Shown here in pieces: positions 9,203-20,365 of a stretch of DNA of 64,000 bases; position 1 is the stretch's first letter, and the number at the start of each line of letters is the position of its first letter. Made by a program: the position numbers and the translations under genes. This DNA is from Closterium sp. Naga37s-1 (taxonomy: Eukaryota > Streptophyta > Zygnematophyceae > Desmidiales > Closteriaceae). A model generated the notes under the pieces. It ran no database searches, was not told where the DNA came from, and saw nothing but the letters and a program-made list of their open reading frames with translations. Location of the stretch: positions 8,066,501 to 8,130,500 of the forward strand of contig CANJKZ010000723.1 of NCBI GenBank assembly GCA_947471745.1. Direction: 5' to 3'.

Positions 9203-12200
9203 CCTCCTTCCTCCCCGCCCTTTCCTTTACTTCCCCTCTGTCGGTACCTCTGCACATCCCGCAGTTGAGCCACGTGCAGGTTCTCTAGCGCTGCCGGCAG
9301 AAGTTCCCTGAGGTATTTAGCCCGCGCCTCGGCCACCGCGACCCATGCCTCCTCGGTCCCCACCAGTACTGTGTCAGTCAGCAGCTTCGGCGCGTCAATG
9401 GGTAGGATAGGCTCCCGGCCTAGGAGCAAGTAGTACGGCGACATGTCTCTCAGGGCCGCTTGCTTGCTGAACCTGTACCCGGCCGTTACCCATGGCAGCC
9501 GCAGGTCCTAGTCCCTCTTGTACTGCTCCCCGTAGGCCCGCAACCCCTTCTTTAAGGTCTGTACGAACCTTTCCGTCAAGCCGTCGCTCTGTGGGTGGTA
9601 CCTGGACGTCCTACGGTGAGTGATGCCCGTCTCTTGTAGCAGCTGATCAAAGTGTCCCTGGAACTCTGTGCCTTGATCTGTGAGCACTTCCCCGCAGGCT
9701 CCGAACCGCGTCAGCACTTGCTCCTCGAATGCCTCGGCTATTCGTGCGGAATTCTTGCTCGGCAATGCTTTCACTTCCACCCATTTACTGCCGTGCTCGA
9801 TCATGATGAGTATGTAGCGTTTGCCTCGTCGGCTCAGCGGCATTTCCCCTGCGAGGTCGAGCGACCAGCGGAACCCCAAGCCGTAGATTGGCAGTGACTG
9901 AAGCTCCCTCCTTCCCCGATCTAGTTCCGCCCGGTTGCGGCTGCACAGCTCACAGGTCTGGACCCACTCTTTCACTTGTTTCCGCATCCCTGCCCACCAC
10001 CATGTCGTCCCTACCAGCTGTAGCGTCCGGAGCTCTCCGTAATGCCCCAGCTGCCGGTGCACCCTGACGATGATGGCTTCCCGCTGTCCTGGCTCGGGCA
10101 CCACTTTCCAGCCCTCCTTAGTGTTTACTTGTAGCTGCTCTTGATACCACCTGTAATGGGCCCCTCGTGCCCTCACTCGCTCTGGCACCGCTCCCTCTTC
10201 CCCGGTCTTGCCGCGTACCCAATCCAGCACTTCTGAGTCGCCCCACACATCTTCCGGCCCTCGGGCTTGGTTCTTCCTGGCTCCTTCCCTGTCAATATCG
10301 AGGGCCAACGCTACCAAGCATTCCGACGGTCTGTCCGTTGCGGGGTGCCTGGATAGCCCGTCTACATGCTGCATGCTCTTCCCCGGGCGGTGCTTAATGA
10401 CGAAATCGTACTCTTGCAGGCGCATGGCCCACCTGGCGTTCCTGCCCGTGAGCGCTTGGTTGGTCATTAGCCATGTCAAGGGCTGGTGATCGGTTACTAG
10501 CGCGAAGGGCCTTCCCTGCAGGTACATTCGGAAATGGGTAATCGCCCAAACCGCTGCCAACCCTTCCCCCTCGTACAAGCTGTAGTTGGCTTCGGCCGGA
10601 TTGCAGCTACGACTGGCGAAGGCTACGACCTTCTCTTCTCCCCCCTTTTCCTGGCACAGGACCGCGCCCATCCCCGCACTGCTCCAATCCGTGTATAGGG
10701 TGAACGGGTCGTCCTTGTTCGGCAGTACTAGCACCGTCGCGGTCTTGACGGCTTGGGTCAGTTGGTTCAGGGCCCTCTGCTCCTCGTCCCCCCAGTGCCA
10801 CTGCTGGTCCTCCCTCAAGAGACAGTTGAGCACCGCCGCCGTTTTGCTGAAGTTCGGCACGAACCGCCGGTAGTACCCCAGGAAGCCAAGCACTGCCCGC
10901 AGCGAAGATCGGTCCTTGGGCGTCGGCACTCGGTCCAAGACCTCCACCTTGGCCTCCTGGACGCTCAGCTTTCCGTCCCCCACCTCGAACCCCAGGTACT
11001 GCACGGTACGCTGCCCGAATCTGCACTTCTTCGGGTGGCAGGTCAACCCCGTCTGCCGGATCGCGTCCAAGGTCGCCTTCACATCTCGCACGTGTTCCTC
11101 CCCGCTCGCGCTGAACACTATCACGTCGTCTATATAACAGGCGGCTGCGGGCACCCCCTTCAGCACAGTATCCATTGTCCGCTGAAACACCGCAGGAGCG
11201 TTCCTCGTGCCGAACGGCATTACGGTCCACTCGTACAACCCGTCGGGCCCGTGAAACGCGGTCTTCTTGCAATCTCCTTCCCGGATCAGGATCTGATTGA
11301 ATCCTTGCCTGAGGTCGAGGGTAGAGAACACTACCGCGCCGTGTAGTTTGTCGAATATTTCTTCCGCCGATTGCATGGGGTATCGATCCGGCACCGTCAC
11401 CTTGTTCAGCCCCCGATAGTCGCCACTCATCCGCTTGGCCGACACTTCCCCTGTAATATCGGTCCGCGATGCCACCACGGTTGCGGCTGCAAACTCGCTC
11501 TCCGACCTCCTGATCAGCCCTGCCTCTAGCAGTTCCGCGCATTTGGCTACGCAAACCTCCTCGTCCCCTGGGCTCATCCGTCGCTTGCGGTGGTAGACCG
11601 GCGCGTCGCTGCTGAGAGTAATCCGCATCTCCTGTACGTTGCACCTTCCTAGCTCCCGGAGGGTGAAAGCAAAGGTGGAGCGGTGCTCCTTCAGCACTTC
11701 CTGCAGCGCGGTCGCCGCTTCTGCCCCCAGCCCATCCCCGATATCCCATCCAACCTCGGCCGCGCCTTCCGCGGGCCCCTTAGCTCGCGGTGCCGCGTCT
11801 GTCGCTTCTCTTGGGTCCGCCGGGACCTCCACCGCCATGAAGGTCCATCCTTCCCGAATCCGAGCGTTCCGCTGCTCCTCGATGCTGTCCAGCTGCTGCC
11901 TCCTCCAGGCGGCTTCTCTCTCGTCTTGGTACCTCAAGCTCCCGTCTAATTCTCTCTGCACCGCCTTCGTCTTCAGGTGCATCCGAATCGTCTCTAGGAT
12001 CCATGTCATGGCGTTCAAATCCATGGCTCTCCCCAATGCAGCGCACCTCTGGGCCTCCGTCACGTCCGGGTGGGCCGTGGCTCCCCATTTGTGTCCCATT
12101 GCCAACTCTCTCTCTTCTGCCGTCGGCGCTCGTCTGGGCTCTCCGGGCACGTTGCATTGATATTGGGACGGATGATCCTCGGTAGTTACTGGCGCGGGGA

Positions 12201-15120
12201 CTCGGTTCGGGCCCAGGATATCCTTGACCAGCCGGGGGTGTGGCCGCTGCATCTGCGCCAAGGAATGCCGCAGAACCGCGTCCGACACGCCATTCTGCCA
12301 GTAGCGCCGAGGACGATGAGCCCGCGATCCCAGATGCGCCGCGTCTGCCGCCACGCCCCTCCCCAGCACCGTCTGGATCTCGTCGAAGGCGAGCCGCACC
12401 GGTTCCCTTCGGTCGTCGGCCATATCTACGTTCTCCAGCACGTAGACGAACTCCCGGCCCAACTGCTGGAGCATCTTCAACACTCCCTCCAAGTCTCGGA
12501 AGGAAGCCCCCCGCGGGTCTTCCATTCCCCTCCCTTCTCCTGCCCTAGAGTACCCTTGGCACTCCCACCCCGCAACCACCAGGTCTATCGGCCCACATTC
12601 CTCCAGCCAGGGTCGGGTGATATCGCGCACATCATGAACCCCGTCCTCTCCCTCCATGTGGATTGCCGAAATCGTGAACTGCTGCGGGTACTCCTCGAGT
12701 AGTTTCAGAGCGTGGTGGTAGGCCATCTTCCTCACGACCGGGTCCTTTTCCATGTGGACCCACTTCCGCACGCAACAGCAGGCCTTCAGTGCGGCTGCCA
12801 ACCCAGACCCTATGCCTCCGAAGAGCTCCAGGATACCGATCGCTCCCTCGAGGCACCATGTCCTGGTAACTCGGTCTCGCAAGTCAGGCGTCGGTTGGCC
12901 CGTCTCCGCTTGTTCGATCCGCTTCGTCCCCTCTGCCGCGTACTCCTGCCAAGTCCAATCGTCCAATTCCTGAGACAGGTCTGCTTCTTCCGCGCGGTAC
13001 GCTGCTCTCGGCTCCTGCTTGACGAAGCGAACCGGCAATGTCCCCACTGGGCTCTTCGGATCCCAGTACTGCACTCGGTAGAGCATCTTCTCCTACCACG
13101 TACAAATGGTTGCCCCCACCTTGTACAACAGCTCCATGCCTACCAGGACATCGTAGTCCTCTGACTGTGAAATCCCGCACGTTAACCGAATGCAGCACTC
13201 CTCCTCCGTGCCCGGCAGCAACATGATTTCTACGGGCCTTCTAGTGCTGGGCATCCACTTCGGGTCCCCCCCTTCGGCGGTCATCAGCAGAATCCCCCGC
13301 TCTACCTGCATCTCGGGGAGGTCCAACTTGAGCTGTTTAGCCAACCCCTTTCCCAATATCACGTTGTAGGCTCCAGTGTCGATAATCCCCTGCCGAACCG
13401 GCAGGCCCCCTACGGTTAAGCTCCCCTTTTCAGCTATCAGCACTGACGCCCGGCACACCATCCTTTCGTTCGGGTGCCTCCGCATATCACTGCTTGACGA
13501 CCCGTCTCTCCGCTCGGGTGCCCGGTCCCGCCGCGTCGAGGTACGGGACTCCCCCACCGTGTCCGAGCGGGATCTGAGATCCAAATCACTGCGCTCCCTG
13601 GGATGTGCCATGAAGCCGTACTCCCGCACCAGCTCGTCTTCTGGTAGCTCGTTCTCAGCTACCTCCTCGATGGCCAGCATGGCCTGACTCCGGCCTCCTC
13701 CCCCCCGAGCCGCGACTGAAGCTTCCGAATCTCTTCCTGTAGCGCCTCTCGGGACTGGGACTCTGCCCCCGGTTTCCACTGGTAGCACTCGCTCTGCCGA
13801 TGCCCCTTCTTCCCGCAACGTTCGCAGGTAGGTAAGCTCGAGCAGTCCCGCTTCAGATGACCGACTTCGCCGCAGGCGTGACACCTCCGCTGGTCGCCTC
13901 GGTCGGGGATACCTTTCTCCTGCTCAGGCAGGGCCGCCGCCGCCCAGCTCGTCCGGTCCTTGGATTTCGGCGGCCCGTTGTCCAATTCCAGCAGCCGGTG
14001 CGCGTGCTCGGTCCGCTTAGCCATGCCGTAAACTTCCTTCAGGGTAACGTCCGCGCCGATTCCGTAGACCGCCGTCCGGACGACCGGCCGCAGCTCGTCG
14101 TCGAGGCCGCGGACGAACTTCGACACCAGCAGGCGTTCGTCGTGCTTCTCCAGGTCCTCCGCCAGTTCCACTAACCGATTGTAGTAGGCCAGCAAGGATT
14201 CCTCCTTCCTGCGACGGAAATCGCGGAACTCCTCCAGCCTGGCCTTCGTCTGCCCCACGAACTCTTGCTTCAGCAGTTGTACGAACCGCTCCGTCGGATC
14301 CCGGATTAACCCCTGCGCGAGCTCGTCCAGCACTTCGCTTCTCACCATGCGGTAGAAGGTTTCTGCTTCGCCGGCCAACGTCACCACCAGCTTCCGGAAG
14401 AACTCGTTGGGGTCAAAGCCGTCGCGCTCCCAGCAGTATTGCGCGGTTTCCAGCTGCATGAGATAGTTCTTCAATGGCGGCCCCGTCCCTGGAATCCCGG
14501 TGTAACGGTCGGCGACTTCTATCTTCGGGAGCGCCGACGCCCTCCATCGCGTACTTGCGGCGGGGTTCTCTCCTTCGTCGCGTAACACTTCCAGAGCCGC
14601 CTGACTCGGGATCAGCTCCCTTGGCGCAACCGGACCCGATTCCGCGCGGCGATCCCGGGCGCTCTCCTTCGACGGCTGGTTCGGGTCGTTCGCGCGCATG
14701 CCAGGCATACGCGCCGGCGACTCCCGGTCCATCCTCGCGTTCCAACGCGCTTGCGCCGCACGTACCCAGGTAGCCTCCGGCGGTATCGTCCCTGGGTCCG
14801 ATGCCGGCAGTCGCTTGTTCCCCTCTTCTCCGGCTACGCCTCCGCGTTCCCGCTGATGCGGCGTCCGATAGCGGGGCGAGTCACTTCGGTGTGAAGCCGG
14901 GGAGCTTCGTTCCTCTGATGGAAGGCTATTCGCGTGGGCCCTCCAGCCCGGCGTGGCTTGCGTTGTCTCCATCGTGCGCCTCTGATAACTAAAGCCGGAG
15001 CGGAGCAAGACATCGTCGGTCATTCCCTTGCTTGTATGTGGTAGACTGTGAACATCAACTACTAACCACACAGGATAACTCGGCTGGCTCTTGCTTGAAC
15101 TGGCTTCTCTAGCTAAGGTT
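9203..15120 (-). mobile_element. Gypsy-DNMT copy 1, main body (gag, protease, methyltransferase, RT, RNase H, integrase)
   Basis: Near-identical partner of copy 2. Parts on the minus strand: gag about 13700-15070 with two CCHC zinc knuckles, protease about 13100-13450 (DTGA near 13375), DNMT3-like domain about 11968-12863, reverse transcriptase about 11000-11620 (YIDDVIVFS near 11130), RNase H about 10400-10780, and integrase zinc finger and core about 9540-10110. The C-terminal end lies beyond Copia-1 at 1755-2121. It is broken by the Copia insertion and by about one or two small breaks; most domains read through cleanly. The difference from copy 2 is a scatter of single bases, which fits recent duplication. 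Confidence 0.92.
11968..12863 (-). other. DNMT3-like C5 cytosine methyltransferase domain, copy 1
   Basis: Same domain as in copy 2, seen directly on the minus strand. Motif I is ILELFGGIGSGLAAA (near 12820), motif IV GWECQGYS (near 12560), motif VI VYVLENVDM (12421-12450), motif VIII AHRPRRYWQN, and the C-terminal ALGRAMDLNAMTWIL, which resembles DNMT3 motif X. It lies in the Gypsy polyprotein between protease and reverse transcriptase. In this copy the domain is uninterrupted. Confidence 0.88.
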
Positions 15121-15387
15121 TGGGAGGATGTTTAGCTAATTGAGAAAACATACAAGCAAGCAGAGGCCTCGGGGCTCTCTGCGCATCTAAGTATCATTCT
15201 TAATATTACCGTTGCCTCTTGGCTGGCCCCCCTTTCGGCTTTCCCGCTACGAAAGCCGTTATCCTTTTCGGCCTTCCCGCCGATCTCCTGTATTCGCTAC
15301 AATGCAAGCTACACTGCTCTGTCACACAATTATATGAAGGTTCCTTCTGCTGCCTAGTTCTATTATGCCTTTATTAATTGCGTGACA
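15121..15387 (-). repeat. Gypsy-DNMT LTR, copy B (shared)
   Basis: 267 bp, identical by eye to 1488-1754. It is flanked by the gag leader of copy 1 on the left and the pol 3' UTR of copy 2 on the right, so one LTR serves both neighbours. Confidence 0.92.
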
Positions 15388-15478
15388 GCTGTCGGAATCT
15401 GCCCCCTCTTCTCAGGCCCTCCTCTTCCTGTGTTCTAGGATCCTCACGCTGGTCTCTCTGCTGCCTTTCCTGTCACAT

Positions 15479-18400
15479 TCACTTGCCCCCTCCTCGGCTC
15501 CTGGTTCCTGGGTTAGACGATGGATCTTTATGGTTGTCGGCAGGAAAGCTCTCCGCCCCGCCGTTCCGCCGGGGTCTGGCAGCTGCCACGTTGGTGATGT
15601 GATCCCGACGCTCCTCCCCCTTGGCACCCACCAGTACGATCACCCCTGAGTCCTTCACCTCCCGCACTTTCCACCTTTCTTTGGTGAGCCCAATATCCAG
15701 CAAGTCCCCCCTCGCTTTCTTGAGGTAGACCTCTCCTCCCGGCTGGACGCCTCCTTCCTCCCCGCCCTTTCCTTTACTTCCCCTCTGTCGGTACCTCTGC
15801 ACATCCCGCAGTTGAGCCACGTGCAGGTTCTCTAGCGCTGCCGGCAGAAGTTCCCTGAGGTATTTAGCCCGCGCCTCGGCCACCGCGACCCATGCCTCCT
15901 CGGTCCCCACCAGTACTGTGTCAGTCAGCAGCTTCGGCGCGTCAATGGGTAGGATAGGCTCCCGGCCTAGGAGCAAGTAGTACGGCGACATGTCTCTCAG
16001 GGCCGCTTGCTTGCTGAACCTGTACCCGGCCGTTACCCATGGCAGCCGCAGGTCCCAGTCCCTCTTGTACTGCTCCCCGTAGGCCCACAACCCCTTCTTT
16101 AAGGTCTGTACGAACCTTTCCGTCAAGCCGTCGCTCTGTGGGTGGTACCTGGACGTCCTACGGTGAGTGATGCCCGTCTCTTGTAGCAGCTGATCAAAGT
16201 GTCCCTGGAACTCTGTGCCTTGATCTGTGAGCACTTCCTCGCAGGCTCCGAACCGCGTCAGCACTTGCTCCTCGAATGCCTCGGCTATTCGTGCGGAATT
16301 CTTGCTCGGCAATGCTTTCACTTCCACCCATTTACTGCCGTGCTCGATCATGATGAGTATGTAGCGTTTGCCTCGTCGGCTCAGCGGCATTTCCCCTGCG
16401 AGGTCGAGCGACCAGCGGAACCCCAAGCCGTAGATTGGCAGTGACTGAAGCTCCCTCCTTCCCCGATCTAGTTCCGCCCGGTTGCGGCTGCACAGCTCAC
16501 AGGTCTGGACCCACTCTTTCACTTGTTTCCGCATCCCTGCCCACCACCATGTCGTCCCTACCAGCTGTAGCGTCCGGAGCTCTCCGTAATGCCCCAGCTG
16601 CCGGTGCACCCTGACGATGATGGCTTCCCGCTGTCCTGGCTCGGGCACCACTTTCCAGCCCTCCTTAGTGTTTACTTGTAGCTGCTCTTGATACCACCTG
16701 TAATGGGCCCCTCGTGCCCTCACTCGCTCTGGCACCGCTCCCTCTTCCCCGGTCTTGCCGCGTACCCAATCCAGCACTTCTGAGTCGCCCCACACATCTT
16801 CCGGCCCTCGGGCTTGGTTCTTCCTGGCTCCTTCCCTGTCAATATCGAGGGCCAACGCTACCAAGCATTCCGACGGTCTGTCCGTTGCGGGGTGCCTGGA
16901 TAGCCCGTCTACATGCTGCATGCTCTTCCCCGGGCGGTGCTTAATGACGAAATCGTACTCTTGCAGGCGCATGGCCCACCTGGCGTTCCTGCCCGTGAGC
17001 GCTTGGTTGGTCATTAGCCATGTCAAGGGCTGGTGATCGGTTACTAGCACGAAGGGCCTTCCCTGCAGGTACACTCGGAAATGGGTAATCGCCCAAACCG
17101 CTGCCAACCCTTCCCCCTCGTACGAGCTGTAGTTGGCTTCGGCCGGATTGCAGCTACGACTGGCGAAGGCTACGACCTTCTCTTCTCCCCCCTTTTCCTG
17201 GCACAGGACCGCGCCCATCCCCGCACTGCTCCAATCCGTGTATAGGGTGAACGGGTCGTCCTTGTTCGGCAGTACTAGCACCGTCGCGGTCTTGACGGCT
17301 TGGGTCAGTTGGTTCAGGGCCCTCTGCTCCTCGTCCCCCCACTGCCACTGCTGGTCCTCCCTCAAGAGACGGTTGAGCACCGCCGCCATTTTGCTGAAGT
17401 TCGGCACGAACCGCCGGTAGTACCCCAGGAAGCCAAGCACTGCCCGCAGCGAAGATCGGTCCTTGGGCGTCGGCACTCGGTCCAAGACCTCCACCTTGGC
17501 CTCCTGGACGCTCAGCTTTCCGTCCCCCACCTCGAACCCCAGGTACTGCACGGTACGCTGCCCGAATCTGCACTTCTTCGGGTGGCAGGTCAACCCCGCC
17601 TGCCGGATCGCGTCCAAGGTCGCCTTCACATCTCGCACGTGTTCCTCCCCGCTCGCGCTGAACACTATCACGTCGTCTATATAACAGGCGGCTGCGGGCA
17701 CCCCCTTCAGCACAGTATCCATTGTCCACTGAAACACCGCAGGAGCGTTCCTCGTGCCGAACGGCATTACGGTCCACTCGTACAACCCGTCGGGCCCGTG
17801 AAACGCGGTCTTCTTGCAATCTCCTTCCCGGATCAGGATCTGATTGAATCCTTGCCTGAGGTCGAGGGTAGAGAACACTACCGCGCCGTGTAGTTTGTCG
17901 AATATTTCTTCCGCCGATTGCATGGGGTATCGATCCGGCACCGTCACCTTGTTCAGCCCCCGATAGTCGCCACACATCCGCTTGGCCGACACTTCCCCTG
18001 TAATATCGGTCCGCGATGCCACCACGGTTGCGGCTGCAAACTCGCTCTCCGACCTCCTGATCAGCCCTGCCTCTAGCAGTTCCGCGCATTTGGCTACGCA
18101 AACCTCCTCGTCCCCTGGGCTCATCCGTCGCTTGCGGTGGTAGACCGGCGCGTCGCTGCTGAGAGTAATCCGCATCTCCTGTACGTTGCACCTTCCTAGC
18201 TCCCGGAGGGTGAAAGCAAAGGTGGAGCGGTGCTCCTTCAGCACTTCCTGCAGCGCGGTCGCCGCTTCTGCCCCCAGCCCGTCCCCGATATCCCATCCAA
18301 CCTCGGCCGCGCCTTCCGCGGGCCCCTTAGCTCGCGGTGCCGCGTCTGTCGCTTCTCTTGGGTCCGCCGGGACCTCCACCGCCATGAAGGTCCATCCTTC

Positions 18401-20365
18401 CCGAATCCGAGCGTTCCGCTGCTCCTCGATGCTGTCCAGCTGCTGCCTCCTCCAGGCGGCTTCTCTCTCGTCTTGGTACCTCAAGCTCCCGTCTAATTCT
18501 CTCTGCACCGCCTTCGTCTTCAGGTGCATCCGAATCGTCTCTAGGATCCATGTCATGGCGTTCAAATCCATGGCTCTCCCCAATGCAGTGCACCTCTGGG
18601 CCTCCGTCACGTCCGGGTGGGCCGTGGCTCCCCATTTGTGTCCCATTGCCAACTCTCTCTCTTCTGCCGTCGGCGCTCGTCTGGGCTCTCCGGGCACGTT
18701 GCATTGATATTGGGACGGATGATCCTCGGTAGTTACTGGCGCGGGGACTCGGTTCGGGCCCAGGATATCCTTGACCAGCCGGGGGTGTGGCCGCTGCATC
18801 TGCGCCAAGGAATGCCGCAGAACCGCGTCCGACACGCCATTCTGCCAGTAGCGCCGAGGACGATGAGCCTGCGATCCCAGCTGCGCCGCGTCTGCCGCCA
18901 CGCCCCTCCCCAGCACCGTCTGGATCTCGTCGAAGGCGAGCCGCACCGGTTCCCTTCGGTCGTCGGCCATATCTACGTTCTCCAGCACGTAGACGAACTC
19001 CCGGCCCAACTGCTGGAGCATCTTCAACACTCCCTCCAAGTCTCGGAAGGAAGCCCCCCGCGGGTCTTCCATTCCCCTCCCTTCTCCTGCCCTAGAGTAC
19101 CCTTGGCACTCCCACCCCGCAACCACCAGGTCTATCGGCCCACATTCCTCCAGCCAGGGTCGGGTGATATCGCGCACATCATGAACCCCGTCCTCTCCCT
19201 CCATGTGGATTGCCGAAATCGTGAACTGCTGCGGGTAATCCTCGAGTAGTTTCAGAGCGTGGTGGTAGGCCATCTTCCTCACGACCGGGTCCTTTTCCAT
19301 GTGGACCCACTTCCGCACGCAACAGCAGGCCTTCAGTGCGGCTGCCAACCCAGACCCTATGCCTCCGAAGAGCTCCAGGATACCGATCGCTCCCTCGAGG
19401 CACCATGTCCTGGTAACTCGGTCTCGCAAGTCAGGCGTCGGTTGGCCCGTCTCCGCTTGTTCGATCCGCTTCGTCCCCTCTGCCGCGTACTCCTGCCAAG
19501 TCCAATCGTCCAATTCCTGAGACAGGTCTGCTTCTTCCGCGCGGTACGCTGCTCTCGGCTCCTGCTTGACGAAGCGAACCGGCAATGTCCCCACTGGGCT
19601 CTTCGGATCCCAGTACTGCACTCGGTAGAGCATCTTCTCCTGCCACGTACAAATGGTTGCCCCCACCTTGTACAACAGCTCCATGCCTACCAGGACATCG
19701 TAGTCCTCTGACTGTGAAATCCCGCACGTTAACCGAATGCAGCACTCCTTCTCCGTGCCCGGCAGCAACATGATTTCTACGGGCCTTCTAGTGCTGGGCA
19801 TCCACTTCGGGTCCCCCCCTTCGGCGGTCATCAGCAGAATCCCCCGCTCTACCTGCATCTCGGGGAGGTCCGACTTGAGCTGTTTAGCCAACCCCTTTCC
19901 CAATATCACGTTGTAGGCTCCAGTGTCGATAATCCCCTGCCGAACCGGCAGGCCCCCTACGGTTAAGCTCCCCTTTTCAGCTATCAGCACTGACGCCCGG
20001 CACACCATCCTTTCGTTCGGGTGCCTCCGCATATCACTGCTTGACGACCCGTCTCTCCGCTCGGGTGCCCGGTCCCGCCGCGTCGAGGTACGGGACTCCC
20101 CCACCGTGTCCGAGCGGGATCTGAGATCCAAATCACTGCGCTCCCTGGGATGTGCCATGAAGCCGTACTCCCGCACCAGCTCGTCTTCTGGTAGCTCGTT
20201 CTTAGCTACCTCCTCGATGGCCAGCATGGCCTGACTCTGGCCTCCTCCCCCCCGAGCCGCGACTGAAGCTTCCGAATCTCTTCCTGTAGCGCCTCTCGGG
20301 ACTGGGACTCTGCCCCCGGTTTCCACTGGTAGCACTCGCTCTGCCGATGCCCCTTCTTCCCGCAA
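15479..20365 (-). CDS. pol: Gypsy pol polyprotein with embedded cytosine methyltransferase
   Basis: About 1628 residues on the minus strand. Order: a charged spacer; aspartic protease with DTGA (about residue 146, near 19922); DNMT3-like methyltransferase (about residues 320-615); reverse transcriptase with MPFGTRNAPAVF and YIDDVIVFS (near 17675); RNase H with YTDWSSAG and TDHQPLTW; integrase zinc finger (HRQLGHYGE, CELCSRNRA); integrase core with WSLDLAGEM, LTDQGTEF and HPQSDGLTERF; and a basic C-terminal tail without chromodomain. Typical Gypsy pol has no methyltransferase, and that insert accounts for the unusual length. The true N-terminus depends on the gag overlap and cannot be fixed. 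The copy 1 counterpart is nearly identical. Confidence 0.93.
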   Translation of the reverse strand: MREEGASAERVLPVETGGRVPVPRGATGRDSEASVAARGGGGQSQAMLAIEEVAKNELPEDELVREYGFMAHPRERSDLDLRSRSDTVGESRTSTRRDRAPERRDGSSSSDMRRHPNERMVCRASVLIAEKGSLTVGGLPVRQGIIDTGAYNVILGKGLAKQLKSDLPEMQVERGILLMTAEGGDPKWMPSTRRPVEIMLLPGTEKECCIRLTCGISQSEDYDVLVGMELLYKVGATICTWQEKMLYRVQYWDPKSPVGTLPVRFVKQEPRAAYRAEEADLSQELDDWTWQEYAAEGTKRIEQAETGQPTPDLRDRVTRTWCLEGAIGILELFGGIGSGLAAALKACCCVRKWVHMEKDPVVRKMAYHHALKLLEDYPQQFTISAIHMEGEDGVHDVRDITRPWLEECGPIDLVVAGWECQGYSRAGEGRGMEDPRGASFRDLEGVLKMLQQLGREFVYVLENVDMADDRREPVRLAFDEIQTVLGRGVAADAAQLGSQAHRPRRYWQNGVSDAVLRHSLAQMQRPHPRLVKDILGPNRVPAPVTTEDHPSQYQCNVPGEPRRAPTAEERELAMGHKWGATAHPDVTEAQRCTALGRAMDLNAMTWILETIRMHLKTKAVQRELDGSLRYQDEREAAWRRQQLDSIEEQRNARIREGWTFMAVEVPADPREATDAAPRAKGPAEGAAEVGWDIGDGLGAEAATALQEVLKEHRSTFAFTLRELGRCNVQEMRITLSSDAPVYHRKRRMSPGDEEVCVAKCAELLEAGLIRRSESEFAAATVVASRTDITGEVSAKRMCGDYRGLNKVTVPDRYPMQSAEEIFDKLHGAVVFSTLDLRQGFNQILIREGDCKKTAFHGPDGLYEWTVMPFGTRNAPAVFQWTMDTVLKGVPAAACYIDDVIVFSASGEEHVRDVKATLDAIRQAGLTCHPKKCRFGQRTVQYLGFEVGDGKLSVQEAKVEVLDRVPTPKDRSSLRAVLGFLGYYRRFVPNFSKMAAVLNRLLREDQQWQWGDEEQRALNQLTQAVKTATVLVLPNKDDPFTLYTDWSSAGMGAVLCQEKGGEEKVVAFASRSCNPAEANYSSYEGEGLAAVWAITHFRVYLQGRPFVLVTDHQPLTWLMTNQALTGRNARWAMRLQEYDFVIKHRPGKSMQHVDGLSRHPATDRPSECLVALALDIDREGARKNQARGPEDVWGDSEVLDWVRGKTGEEGAVPERVRARGAHYRWYQEQLQVNTKEGWKVVPEPGQREAIIVRVHRQLGHYGELRTLQLVGTTWWWAGMRKQVKEWVQTCELCSRNRAELDRGRRELQSLPIYGLGFRWSLDLAGEMPLSRRGKRYILIMIEHGSKWVEVKALPSKNSARIAEAFEEQVLTRFGACEEVLTDQGTEFQGHFDQLLQETGITHRRTSRYHPQSDGLTERFVQTLKKGLWAYGEQYKRDWDLRLPWVTAGYRFSKQAALRDMSPYYLLLGREPILPIDAPKLLTDTVLVGTEEAWVAVAEARAKYLRELLPAALENLHVAQLRDVQRYRQRGSKGKGGEEGGVQPGGEVYLKKARGDLLDIGLTKERWKVREVKDSGVIVLVGAKGEERRDHITNVAAARPRRNGGAESFPADNHKDPSSNPGTRSRGGGK
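18515..19412 (-). other. DNMT3-like C5 cytosine methyltransferase domain, copy 2
   Basis: About 300 residues carrying the ordered motifs of C5 DNA methyltransferases. Motif I is ILELFGGIGSGLAAAL (SAM binding, near 19370). Then come a motif II-like HMEKDP, motif IV AGWECQGYSRAG with the catalytic-position Cys (19093-19120), motif VI VYVLENVDM (18968-18995), motif VIII AHRPRRYWQN and the C-terminal ALGRAMDLNAMTWIL. Motif VIII and the C-terminus resemble DNMT3 (AAHRARYFWGN, LLGRSWSVPVI) more than DNMT1 or CMT. Motif order is not permuted, unlike plant DRM. Expected chemistry is methylation of cytosine C5 in DNA using SAM. Inference: the element may methylate its own cDNA or host DNA. Activity cannot be judged from sequence. 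Confidence 0.88.

Noticed and set aside
10607-11749. Alternative-frame ORFs in the Gypsy copies (also 17154-18296)
   Set aside because: They overlap the RT/RNase H frame, are arginine/glycine-rich and recur only because the two copies are near-identical.
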